DNA of 64,000 bases from Norana najaformis (taxonomy: Eukaryota; Annelida; Clitellata; Crassiclitellata; Hormogastridae). Under the pieces are notes generated by a model. That model was not told the DNA's origin, made no database searches, and worked only from the letters and a program-made list of their open reading frames with translations. Positions 10,806 through 22,800 of this stretch are shown here, one piece after another. A program made the position numbers and the translations under genes. The stretch's first letter is position 1. The number at the start of each line of letters is the position of its first letter. The stretch lies in assembly GCA_964023275.1 (NCBI GenBank), contig OZ029921.1, positions 13,211,806 through 13,275,805 on the forward strand, in the 5' to 3' direction.

Positions 10806-13800
10806 GTAAGTTATGCCTGAAAAACTCTATTTTGGTAGATCCATTTTAAAGAAATGTGGAGTTGTTTTTATGAAAACTGCTTCTTAGTAAAATATACAGT
10901 TATAAAAGTTTCTAAAAGTTACAAAAGTACTTTGATAGTTGTTCATGTGGGAGTTTAAAAGAATTGAAAATGTGATCAAGTCCTGTCTAATGATTTGTTT
11001 AAATGTTTCTTTAATGCTATCATCATTATACAGAGTATCAATCAGCTGTCATTATTAACCACGTGACTTAGTGATTCGGTCAGCAGACATAATGTTTTGT
11101 GAAAATAACCATTGCTGATGCAATGTTAGTTCACTATCTGCCTCTGTTAGCAATGAGCACCCTCCTAGCATCCAGCTATGTGTAGGCTGTATTATGTATC
11201 AAGACACTTGTTATAGTGCTTTTAATGACTGTTCAAAAGCCCTGTACACAACGGCTATCTTACTGATGGTAGAAGCATTACTTAAGTAACATACTCATAA
11301 TCGTGCATTCATGGAGGGGAAATGGAAGGGAAAATATCTATGTGTGAACAGTGAGAATCCAGTCAAGTATCGATCTGTCTCTTTCAACTGCAGTTGTTAG
11401 CATGTGCATGTATGATCAGAAATAATGCAAAGAAACAACTATCTTATAGCAACAAAGAAATAATCAGAAAATGCTGAAAACTGTCTGAACAATTTTGTCT
11501 GATGTAGCTGAGTGCATAAAGTTTCCAGAAACACAAACTATGCCCTGATTGTATCAGATGGAAGTGGCACAGAAGACATTCGACATGGAATAAAGAAAAC
11601 AGTAAAAGATGTATTGCCACTGTTTCCAACATTTGACCCATCACCCAGTCCTGGAGACATTGCAGTTTGATGGAGAAAGTGGATCAGCCAGTTCAGAAAT
11701 CTTGTTGCAATCAGCATCACAGATGATGCGAGAAAAAAGCACTTCTATACCACTGCGTGGGTGAACAAATCAGTTACATTTTTTTGTGTTTTTGATTCTC
11801 GACCATGACGAAAATGAATGTACAGCAGACATACCAATAAATATGCTGACATCCTACTCTACTCCTCTCAAGAAAATCGCGAATTTGCAGTGTATAAATT
11901 CCATCAAGTCGGGCAGGACATTACGTCATATTTAACCTGCCTACACCAGATATCTTCAACCTGTGATTTTAGTGATGTTAATAGAGAGCTGAAAAGCCAG
12001 CTAATCCAGGGCTGTTAGTGTAATTGTTTATGCTGGAAAGTGCAGAACAATCTGACTATCACTCTGGACAAGCTGTTTGAAATGGCTGGAGCAGATGAAC
12101 TTGCTGAAGCTTAGACCTTGGAGATGACAAGTGAGCAAACTGCAGAAAAGTCATTAAACCAGCTTCAGGCAAAGACCTGTAAATTCAAGCGAACTCAGCC
12201 TTGCAATGATAAACCCAGAACTCAGAAAATGTATGTCTGTAATATTTTGTGATCTATGATCATAATAAAAGAGGGGAGAGAGACAAGTAACTCAAGAATC
12301 CTTTCTTCAAGCCAGCTAACACAGACGTTCATAACATCCAGCCGACTTGGAACAAGGGATTGAAACGGTTGCTGAATCCAATGACGCAGTGCAACACTTG
12401 GATGATGAACCAGTTCCAGTCTGAACATCCAGCAACAATGAGAGATCAGACACCACCTAACATCAGTCCCAACACATATCCAGAAGAACTCGACCCACGA
12501 CCACAACTGGGAAGATCAAGCAGCATGAAGATGCCACAGTAGATGAATGACTACATCAGGGCATAATTATCCCTGTTACACTATTATTGCTCTATGTGGC
12601 AGTTTACCCACATACGAGAAATGTAGTCCAGTTAAATGGTAAGACTTGCTTAGCTAAGTTTGAGCATTCTGAATTCAGACACTGTTTGCAACTAGAATGG
12701 GGAGAGATATAGTAGCATTACATGAGTATCGTATTCATAATCATACATCTGTGGAGTGGAAATGGAAGTGACAATATCCATGTATGAACAGTGAGACTAA
12801 AGTATCTATTTATTTAGACAAACAGGTATTAGAATGTATGATCAGAAATAAAACAATAGAAACCACAATCTTATACTGATCGAACAAGTGCTTCTTGGAA
12901 GAAGAGCGGTCTTGTGAGCTAGCCTGAAGAGGGAGCAGTGGATATTAATGACTAGTGACTTAATTTTCGTAGCCCTGGCACATGAGCTGTGTGATACATC
13001 CAGAATCAATGGCATTGAAAATGCCATTTCCCACATACTATATTAGAAACTTTGCTGTATCAAGTTTTTTACTCTTCTGTTTACTTTAATGTTTCAAGAA
13101 ATGACATTTGCCACATACTGTGTCAAGAAACTTTATCAAGTTTCTAACAGGTATGAGGAAAGTTACCATATAAACAAAAACACCAGAACTAAACTTGAAA
13201 TCACTGAAGGATTGATGTGTTGGTGTCTGTAATTTTAACTAACAGCTCTAACTTCCATTGAAAATAGCAGGTGTAACATGTTTTTCTTTTTTTAACACTA
13301 GAATGGTCACAAAAAATTAAGGAATAAATTCTTGATAACCAGCATAATCAATAATTCCCAAGCCACTGACAATTGGCATTTTTGTGTGAAAAGGGCAAAA
13401 AGCTTAGATTTCGTACTACCAACATATCCAACAAATTTGAGATAATTTCAATGTGTAAAAGTTTGAGTTTTGTTTCTATTTGTCTTTTTTTATTTTTTTA
13501 TGTCATTTCTATTTTCAACATTCTGACCAATTTTAAGAAAAAGTATTGGGATCCTCTTTTTCCCCAAATGCACCACCTCTTAAAAAAGGGTGATTTTCAT
13601 GTTCTCAAACATTTAGCGAAATGTTTTGTGTGTGACAGCCTCTCAGTTTTTCTTTGTTTTTCCGTGCCTCAGATTAAGGTGTACTGACATTGTGTGCATT
13701 ACAAGTGCTTTAAATAAATAAAATAAATAAATAAGTTATCAACACCGAAGTTGGAGAGAAATATTTGCTAAATCTAATGGTGAGAGAATTAAATTTGAAA

Positions 13801-16800
13801 ATAACTGTACTGTATTCAAGATTTTCACGTTCTTATGCTTGACATAGCAGAACGTAACTGATTTTCAGTGGTTCAGAAGAGATATGGTCTGTGACCACTG
13901 CAAGTAAACAGTGAATGCTTAATAGCCCATCCTTCCTAGCTTTTTCTTAAAAGCAGTGATAGTATGCCCACTAAAACAGTAATATCATTCAAACAATTCC
14001 ACCAGTATACAACTCTAGCACTGAAGAATTTCTGCCCTATTGTTCCTTTCGGTTTTACAAATATTTTTATCGGTGGCCTTGAGCTCCCTTGTTTCGTGCT
14101 AATTTAAAGAACATCTCCCACTGTGCTGCCTTCTTCCTGGTGATAATTATCTTAGAAGCATCAGTTAAGTCTCTGGCTTCTCCTTCTCCCCGTTGTTATT
14201 AGCCCACACCTTTTCAATTTTTCTTCGTAGCTCAGATCCTTGTCACCCTAAATCATTTGCAGATCATTTGGTAGCGGTTCTTTTGCATTTTCTCCAGTTG
14301 TTCTGTGTCATTTTCTGGTTTGGATTCCATACTTCGATGCAGTATTCCAACTGTGGCCTCACCAGTGATTTGTTCAACCTCAGTATTGCATCTTTGTCTC
14401 TGCTGGTTAGTTTCCTTTGATCATACCCAACACTGAGTTACCATTTTAAAATTCTTTGACCGTGTTTGACTGATAATTTGCAATAGTATAATGAGATCTA
14501 CTGACCTAATTATGATTAATTATCATGTCTAGGGTTATTTTAATGCATTACTTCAAATAGATGATATCTGATTTGAGTAAAGCTGGGAACCACCTAGTAC
14601 TTTTTATCAGTAATGTTTATTGTGTCGCTACTGGCATAGGGTCAGTATGTTTTACTAAAGGATTAAGGCTAATTAAGTATGAAAGTTAAAAAAAGCAGAG
14701 CTGTTTCCCTCATTTGAGCAACTGGGACAGGGGTTTCATTTTGCAAAGTAACCATCTTAAATGTGGCCTTTTTGTTGGCAGTATTGCAGAAGTCATTGGA
14801 TCAGATAAGGTTCTGTTCCTTGATATGTTGCTTACTTCTTCTTGAGTGAAAGCATAAGATTGGTTACAAGCTCACTTAACCAAAAACCAGACCAGCAAGA
14901 GTTTAATTGTAATTTGTAATTGTAATTGTAATTGTAATCTGACATTTATAAAGCGCCACTTCAAGAATAGACTCATCAGAAGTGCTCCCGACCCGAACCA
15001 GTGAGACCACTGGCAAATAATACAGACTTCAGGCGCTTGCAAAACTGTGGAAGAGACAAAATGAGGAATACTAGCCGGAGCTCTCGGGAAAGGCGATTCC
15101 AGCTATTGGGTCCAACATAGGCAAAGCTTCTAGACTGCGCTGTAGCAGCGCGCATACGAGGGACAGTCAGAAGTCCAAGGGAGGCCGACCGGAGAGTGCT
15201 GCGGCCTGGAACCAAGGAGACCGAAAAATATATATATAAACATATATATAGCGTGATGCATTGTGAAAGACGGTAACAGAGTTGACAAAATTTAGGCAAA
15301 CATAATGACTTGGTAAATTCTGTAGTATATCCCTGTATCGCAATCTGCACGGAGCTGAATACAAAATTGAGAACTAATTGATTATAACATTTCAGATTTT
15401 TTGTATCTAAAGTGAGAACTACTTTTAGCTGATATAAGGTAAACATAAATTTAGAAGTAATCATGTTGCTTGGTTTTTTCATGACCTAGGCCAGGGCTGG
15501 GCAAACTTTTTTGATTGAGGGCCGCATCAATGTTAGCCGTATGTGAAGTGGGCCGCATCCAAAGTACAATAAGAATAAGCGTACTTTAAATCATCAACAA
15601 GTGTACATTTATTATTTTACTCACTATACAAGAGTAACTAGAGTAGACAACTGACTATTCACTATTCACTAGAGTCGACTAACTGCACAGGTCTCATTAT
15701 GAGCAATGAGACCTGTGCAGCTGAGAAAAATTTTCAAGAAGTTTTTCGTACTGAGGATTCAGTTTGTTCGTTGTTATGCGCAACACAGACTGCAGATTCA
15801 CATCTGTAAGCTGAGATCTGGTTTTCGACTTATTAATGTTCATACATGAAAATGTCTGTTCACAGATGTAAGTTGATCCAAAAAATGATAAAAATCTGAC
15901 AGCAAAATTTTTCAGCCTGCCAAATTTACTGATTTTCAAAGCTGAATAGAATTCAGTTAGCGTTGAATTTCTAAATAACTCCCGGAGGGTGTTGTCACTT
16001 TGGAGATCAGTCAACTCAAGTTGAAGTTCATCTGTTGCTGTTTCTGGATTGGCATTAAATGGGCAAGTGAGTAAGTTAAATTGTTCTTCCTGATTTCTGA
16101 ACTCAGTAAATCTCCTTGCAAACTCTTCTTTCAACGATGACGTTTGTTTACTGTACTTTTCTGCTGTTGCCTGAGTAACATTTTGCGTTTGCAAATGAGG
16201 AAAATGAGTCAAGTTATTTTTATTCAGCTGCACTGAAAGGAGAACAAGCTTAGCTTCTAAAGACTTAACAGCTATATACATGTCATGTGCAAAGGTATCT
16301 TTGCCTTGCAATGTCACATTAACTTCATTAAGTTTGTCAAACATGTCAACAGCAAATGCAAAGTCACACAACCAATCCGAGTCTTTCACCATTTGCAAAA
16401 ATGCACAATCAATATTCTTCATTTCCAGAAAGAGCACAATTTCGCCTCTGAGATTCCAGACTCTTTTCAACACATTACCCATGCTTAGCCAGCGCACATT
16501 GTTGTGGTACAGCACATCAGAATATTCACATTCAAGGTCGTCCAAAAAAGTTTTGAATTGTCTGTGGTTTAGACCTCGTGATCTAATCAAGTTAACTACT
16601 GTAACAATTATGTCAGATACGTGTCTGAAGTTAAGCACAGATTTGCAAAGGTTTTCTTGATGAATAATGCAGTGAAATGACAGTGCTTCGTGTCCTGGAT
16701 GTTGACTTTTTATTTTGTCATTAACGAGTTTAATAAGGCCAATATGTTTACCTGTTAGAGCAGGTGCCCCATCTGTTGTCATGCTGGCCAACTTATTCCA

Positions 16801-19800
16801 TGGTAAACTCATTCTGACAAAACAGTTTTGTACGCAGTCAAATAAATCTTGGCCAGTTGTGGTGTCTTTCAAAGATTCCATTGACAGTAACTCCTCAGTA
16901 ACGGTAAACTGTGCATCAACTCCCCTGATAAAAATAAGTAACTGGGCTGTGTCTTGGATATCTGTGCTTTCGTCCAAAGCCAAAGAAAACCACTGAAATG
17001 ACCTACTTGACTGAAGTAGCTGATCCCGTAAATTTTCACTGATTTCGTCAATTCCGCGAACAACAGTTCTCCTGGAGAGGGATACACTTTCTAATTTGCT
17101 CTTGACTTCGGGGCAGACAACGTTGACAATCTTAAGCATGCATTCTTGGACAAACTCTCCGTCTGAAAATAGCTTGTTTTGCTTAGCTAACATATGAGCA
17201 ACCACGAAACTGGCGGTTGTATCAGCTTCTTGTATGTTAGACTGGCGAAAAGAGACAGTTTGTTGCTGTTTCAAACGCCTGACCAGTTCATCAGCTCTAT
17301 TTTTCAATTCCGCTTGTGACAAATTTTGTCCATAATCCTCATGCTTGGACTGATAGTGTCTCTTCAGGTTGTACTCCTTAAATACGGCAACACTATCTTG
17401 GCATATTAAACACACGGCTTTATTTCCAACATCCGTAAAGAAATAATTATACGTCCAGTCCTCGTTAAACGCACGACATTCGTCTGAAACTTTTCGATTT
17501 TTATTCGAGTTCATTTTTACGATGGATTACAAACTTTTAACCCTTAACTGACGAGAGAAATTTTTCCGCCTAGGCCCTGACGACGAGCGATTTTTACCGG
17601 AAAACGCCTATTAATTAAATAGTTTTCAACTTGTTGTATCTCAGTCAGTTCTTGACCTACAGACACGAGGTTACCATCAATCTTTAGCATTTTATCTCCT
17701 CTTCCCATCCATTCGTCTACTTTTGATTCAAAAAATTTTGGGGTACCCAAAGTTGCCCCAAACCGTACCCCACCCCATGTTTAAAACTTTTTTCATGTTC
17801 AGGCTCCTATGGAAAATAAATTTCAGTGACAACATATGTAGTGTCAGCACAAAAATCGTGCAGAAATCAATACCAGACAAAACCTCACAAGAATTTTGAA
17901 AATATTTTCATAAATGAAGGAGATACAGTATTTTTAGTATGTAAGATGAAGTCGTACAATTTGAAGGAAATATAAGAAAACACCTGAAAAGTAAGAAATG
18001 TCCAACTTATCAGACCTTGGTCATTCTTTGACACACAGAGTTGAGGTTAATATCATTCTTTAGCATTTTATTTCCTCTTTCAAACCATGTTTCCAGTTTT
18101 TGAGAAAAATCTTTGGGTGTACTCATAGTTGCCCCAAACTGTACCCACCCCATTTGAAAACTTTTTTCATGTTCAAACCCCTATAGAAAACATTTTCAGC
18201 GACAACTCATGTAATGTCAGCACATGAACTGTGCAGCAATTAATATCAGACAAAACCTTCAAAAAGTTTGAAAATATTTTCATAAATGAAGGAGATATAA
18301 TATTTTTAGTATGCAGACAGTAGTCGTACCAGAGGAGTAACAAGAAATGCCTAAAAAGTAAGAAATTTTTAACTTATCAGATCTTGGTAATTTTTGGCAT
18401 ACAGACTTGAGGTTAACATCATTCTTTAGCTTTTTATCTACTCTTTCAATCCTTCAGTCCAGTTTTTGATAGAAAAATTCTGGGGCACTCATGTTGCCTA
18501 CTCACCCTATCACCTCCCAAACACATACATAGTAATATAACCACGACATCAAAAACACTGCAGCATGCACACCAACAGGACAACAGTAACATTACAACAA
18601 GCCAGGCACACAGAGAGGCAAACACACTGAAGTTTGTTTCCTTTTCAAATATTTGGTAGCTCTCAAAAGGGCCATTTTTATGAATGCCTGAGTGCACTGG
18701 ATGGTCACCTTGAAGATGGATGAAGCTCCTGAATCGACTCCTTTTTCTCAATAGACTGCACTGAACAGTTCTAAGAGGACAATTTAGAATGGAAATTTTA
18801 AAATTTGTATCGATGTGCTATATTGCTTACCTTCCTTACACTCCACATAACCACTATCTGATTTTGCTCGTTGCAAATGTGGAAGCATAAAACTTTGCAC
18901 AAAGCAACTTTACATGCTTCACATTCATATTGAGCCTTCTTGGGGCAGCCTTTGGGATTCTTGATCTTGTTCTCTAAAATAAGATGCTAGAGGAGAAGTA
19001 GGTTTCCATTTTATTCTGTGGGGTTTACCTGCCTTCTGTGCATTTGACCTACTCTACTCACCATGCAGGCCTGGTCTGTTCAACTAGCACATCAAAAAAG
19101 CTTATCCAAAAGCAGTTAGAAAAATTTCAAAAATGGTGCATCAGGGGCTGGTCTGCCACAGACGCTTGTAAATGGCACAGTTATGGGTCAGATGGGAAAA
19201 TCTGCTACTTGTTCAGTCCTGTCTATCTCGCCCAAGTCATCCGCCTGACCCAGTTTGACGGTCCGCTAGCATGTATACGTAGCCGTCTAATTCGGTGTCG
19301 ATGTCAGAATGTTCTTTAGCCAAAACCACTTTATCTTCTTCACTGGTAGCAAAAGACAGGTTTTTATTGTCAGATGAGTCAAAACTGTCATCATCTGATG
19401 CAAATTCATCAAGAATTTGCCGAATTTCGTCGTCAGTAAGGCCACAAAAACAACACGCCGCCATTTTGGGTTATTTAAATTTGTGATTTAAATGTCCGAT
19501 TTGATTGGTCGATTTTTATGTTTATAACCGAATTCTAAAAATATCTTCCACTTATTTCTGTACTTAATTATAATATCTTGGCCTAATTGATGTAAGGTTT
19601 CAAAAATATAACGTCTGCGATAGGCTGAGAGTGGTCTAGATAATAGTACATGCCCACTACCAATTACTACCTGCTCGTCGTGATACCTACACTACCAATC
19701 ACTACCTACTCGTCTGTATTGGGTTAAATTAAATAAATATTTCTGTATCGCTATTACGGAAATTACGTCATTACGGAAATGCTGTTAAATACAAAGACAA

Positions 19801-22800
19801 CAAACAATAAAATATAGAATAGACTCATCAAGTTTCGAATAGAATAGATGACATAGCGTGGCATAGATTACCCATAGGAGGGTTATGTGATAGATGGGTA
19901 ATCTAAAAATTTGTTGAGCGGCAATCAATACGGTCTTGTAAACGTAATATTAGCCAAAAATCCACAATAATTTCCATGCCACTTGCGGGCCGCATTAAAC
20001 TGTCAGGCGGGCCGCATGCGGCCCGCGGGTCGTAGTTTGCCCACCTCTGACCTAGGCGATTTCCTACACTGGCAAATAACATAACTTGGTTGAATAAGGT
20101 TTTCAGTTGAGCCAGGCCTTTGTGTTTAGAGGCTGGTATTACATGTACTGTATTTGGAAACTGCTGTGAATTCTTTATAATGAAAAGTGATGTTGTATTT
20201 CAGAAGATGCGAACAGTGTGAATCTGAGTATTCGACTTGTGGCTAGCGCCGTAACATCGCTTTTGATTTTTGCTCTTCTTATCTTCATGATACATCGCTT
20301 ACGACAGAGGCGCCTTCTCATTAGCATGAGACGTAAGAAGTGATTCTTTGGCATGGTGTAGTTACTCTTTGGGAGGAATGAACTGCTGTATTTATTTGCT
20401 GAATAAATAATAATAACTTAATACTTTAATTTCATGGGCGCAGAACATGTCAGTTCCTCCCAGTTATTAATATGTTATAGAAGATTAATTTTTGAAGACA
20501 TCAACAGTGAAGGACTCTGTGCAGGCAGACTTTCCTAATATGTAAGCCTAATAAGCTTTTCCCATTTAGACAAAACCTCACTGATGTTATTATATGGGTA
20601 GAAGAAGAAGAGCTAATTTACATCACACAATGAAAATTGTGAAGCAATACATGTCAATGAACAATGGACCTTTGTTTGACTACATCATGCAGTTAATTGC
20701 TGCAAAGTTTAATCCATTCCGAGTACCAGTATGGCAGCTCATTGGTCCTTGCTTTTGCCCTGCCACATTAGTGCCCTGGAAAATAGCATCAGCAAATTGG
20801 GATATGAAATTGCACACAGATAAAACTTAATAATACCAAAATCTATTAGTAGACTTGATTGCGCCAAAAAATCATCCCTATGGCCTCTATACAAAATTTC
20901 TGCCCATAACTTATTCGTAATATGTCCTTAAACTAATTTCTGTGGGTTGCTAGCTCTGCTGAAATTACATATAGCATAATAGCATTTAGTTATATGTACA
21001 ATATTTTGTAAATCTATATTCCTACCTTCCTTCCACCTTTCATCTGATGTAATTTTCTTAGCAATGCTGAAGTTTATGAAAAATTTTACTTTAAACTTAC
21101 AACTTTCCAAGTTGTTGTCTGCCCCAGTATGGACAACAATGTAGTAGATTTCAGAATTTGCATAAAATTTTATTGCATAATCCAAGATATAGCAGTTTGT
21201 CAGCCAATAACTTGGTGAAAAGTAATTAATAAGTACATAATGAAAAAAGTCAGCCAAAAATAAGTCAGTTGATGTTCAGAGGCTTGTTTGATAATAGAAC
21301 TCAGCAGATTCATAGAATCAGATCACACATGCCTCAAATTGTCTCATTTTCTCTAGCAACTGGTCTACGATGTTGCTACTGTAAATCTCATTGGTATCAC
21401 TAAGAGATATGCAGAAATTACAAATCGTTCAAACTAACCTGGTGAGAGCCATAACAAAGACCTCCAAATTTGAACTTATTGCTCATGTACTGCATTCACT
21501 ATGCTGGATGCCCATTAAGCCGAGATTTAAGTTAAAATCTGTCTTTAAAAAAGTACAGATGAGTGTGCACTAGAGTGCACTACAGGGGTCATGACGAGAG
21601 TGCAGTAAAGTGCACTGGCCATGTACTGTTAGCTAGACAACTCTTGGCCTATCGCGGACATTATATTTTTGAAACCTGACATCAGTTAGGCCAAGATAAT
21701 ATAATTCAGCACAGAAATAAGTGGAAGATATTTTTAGAATTGGGTCTTAAACATGAAAATCAACCAATCAGATCGGACGTTTAAATCAAAAATTTAATTA
21801 ATCCAAGATGGCAGCGTGTTGTTGTGGTCTTACTGACTACGAAATTCGGCAAATCCTTGAAAATTTGCATCAGATGATGACAGTTTCGACTCATGTGACA
21901 ATAAAAACCTGTCTGTTGCATCCAGTGAGGAAGATAAAGTGATTTTGGCTGAAGAACATATAGACATTGACTCCGATTTCAGATGGCATCCGATACACGC
22001 TATCGGACCGTCAAACTTGGTCAGGCTGATGACTCGGGCAATGTAGATTGGACTGAACAGGTATAACAAATTTTCCAGTTTCACTCCAACTGTTCCATTT
22101 ATAGGCATCTGTGGCAGACCAGCCCATGTTGCACCATTTTTGAACGTTTTCTAACTTTTTTAGATACCAGTTTTTTATGTGCTAGCTGAACAGACCTACC
22201 TGTTTGCTGAGCAGAGTAGGTAAGGTGCAAAGCTAGCAGTCATGTAAAACCCACATAACAAAATGCAAGAGGTATTTGCATTTGTCAGCTCCAACATCTT
22301 GATGGGCTTCAAGATGCAACCATGGTTGTTTGCCTACTAGTCAGCTGATACCTTGCTTGGTGATCTCTGGATTTCACTGACCATGATAAGGGATCGGTTC
22401 GTGACCTTGAGCTGGTACCTTCATTTGGCAGACGGTACCAAGGCTTCTGTAAGGAATGCTCCCAATTATGATCCATTGTATAAAGTTCATTCTCTGGTAG
22501 ATCACCTCGATTCTAGATTTTCAGAGTTTTGCAAGCCAGGGAAGAATCTGAGTGTTATGAGTCAATAGTTGGGTTCAAGAGAAGATGTCAGTTCAAACAG
22601 TATTTTCCCAAAAAGCAACCAAATGCGAATTCAAAATTTGGACCATTGCTGACTCAGAAACCAAGAAGACTCAGTATGAATGTGAAGCATGCAAAGTTGC
22701 TTTTTGCAAAGTTGGATGCTTCCACATTTACCACAAGCAGAATCAGAGAGTGGTTCCACAAACCAGTGCTGAGTAAATAAGTAAGTGCCTGTGGGGGTGT

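Larger units (their letters stand above)
17541..19723 (-). mobile_element. piggyBac-like transposon nested in the hAT element
   Basis: It is bordered by TTAA on both sides (17537-17540 and 19724-19727), the target duplication of piggyBac elements. The ends are CCCTTAACTGACGAG on the left and, reversed, CCCAATACAGACGAG on the right. The - strand carries the transposase N-terminus (19237-19464) and, near 19.0-19.2 kb and 18.85-18.95 kb, decayed pieces including the Cys-rich finger. About 2.3 units of the 375-bp subterminal repeat fill 17.66-18.50 kb. It is an independent, older or less damaged relative of copies A and B. Confidence 0.88.
15492..20049 (-). mobile_element. Complete hAT transposon with nested piggyBac insertion
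   Basis: The terminal inverted repeats are CAGGGCTGGGCAAAC (15492-15506) and the reverse complement of CAGAGGTGGGCAAAC (20035-20049). They are flanked by an exact 8-bp target duplication, ACCTAGGC, at 15484-15491 and 20050-20057. An 8-bp duplication and a CAG-GGTGGGCAAAC end are hallmarks of hAT elements. GC-rich subterminal motifs (GGGCCGCAT and relatives) repeat near both ends. The transposase is intact. A 2.2-kb piggyBac-like element sits just upstream of its start codon. The whole lies in an intron of the DGCR2-like gene. Confidence 0.93.
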
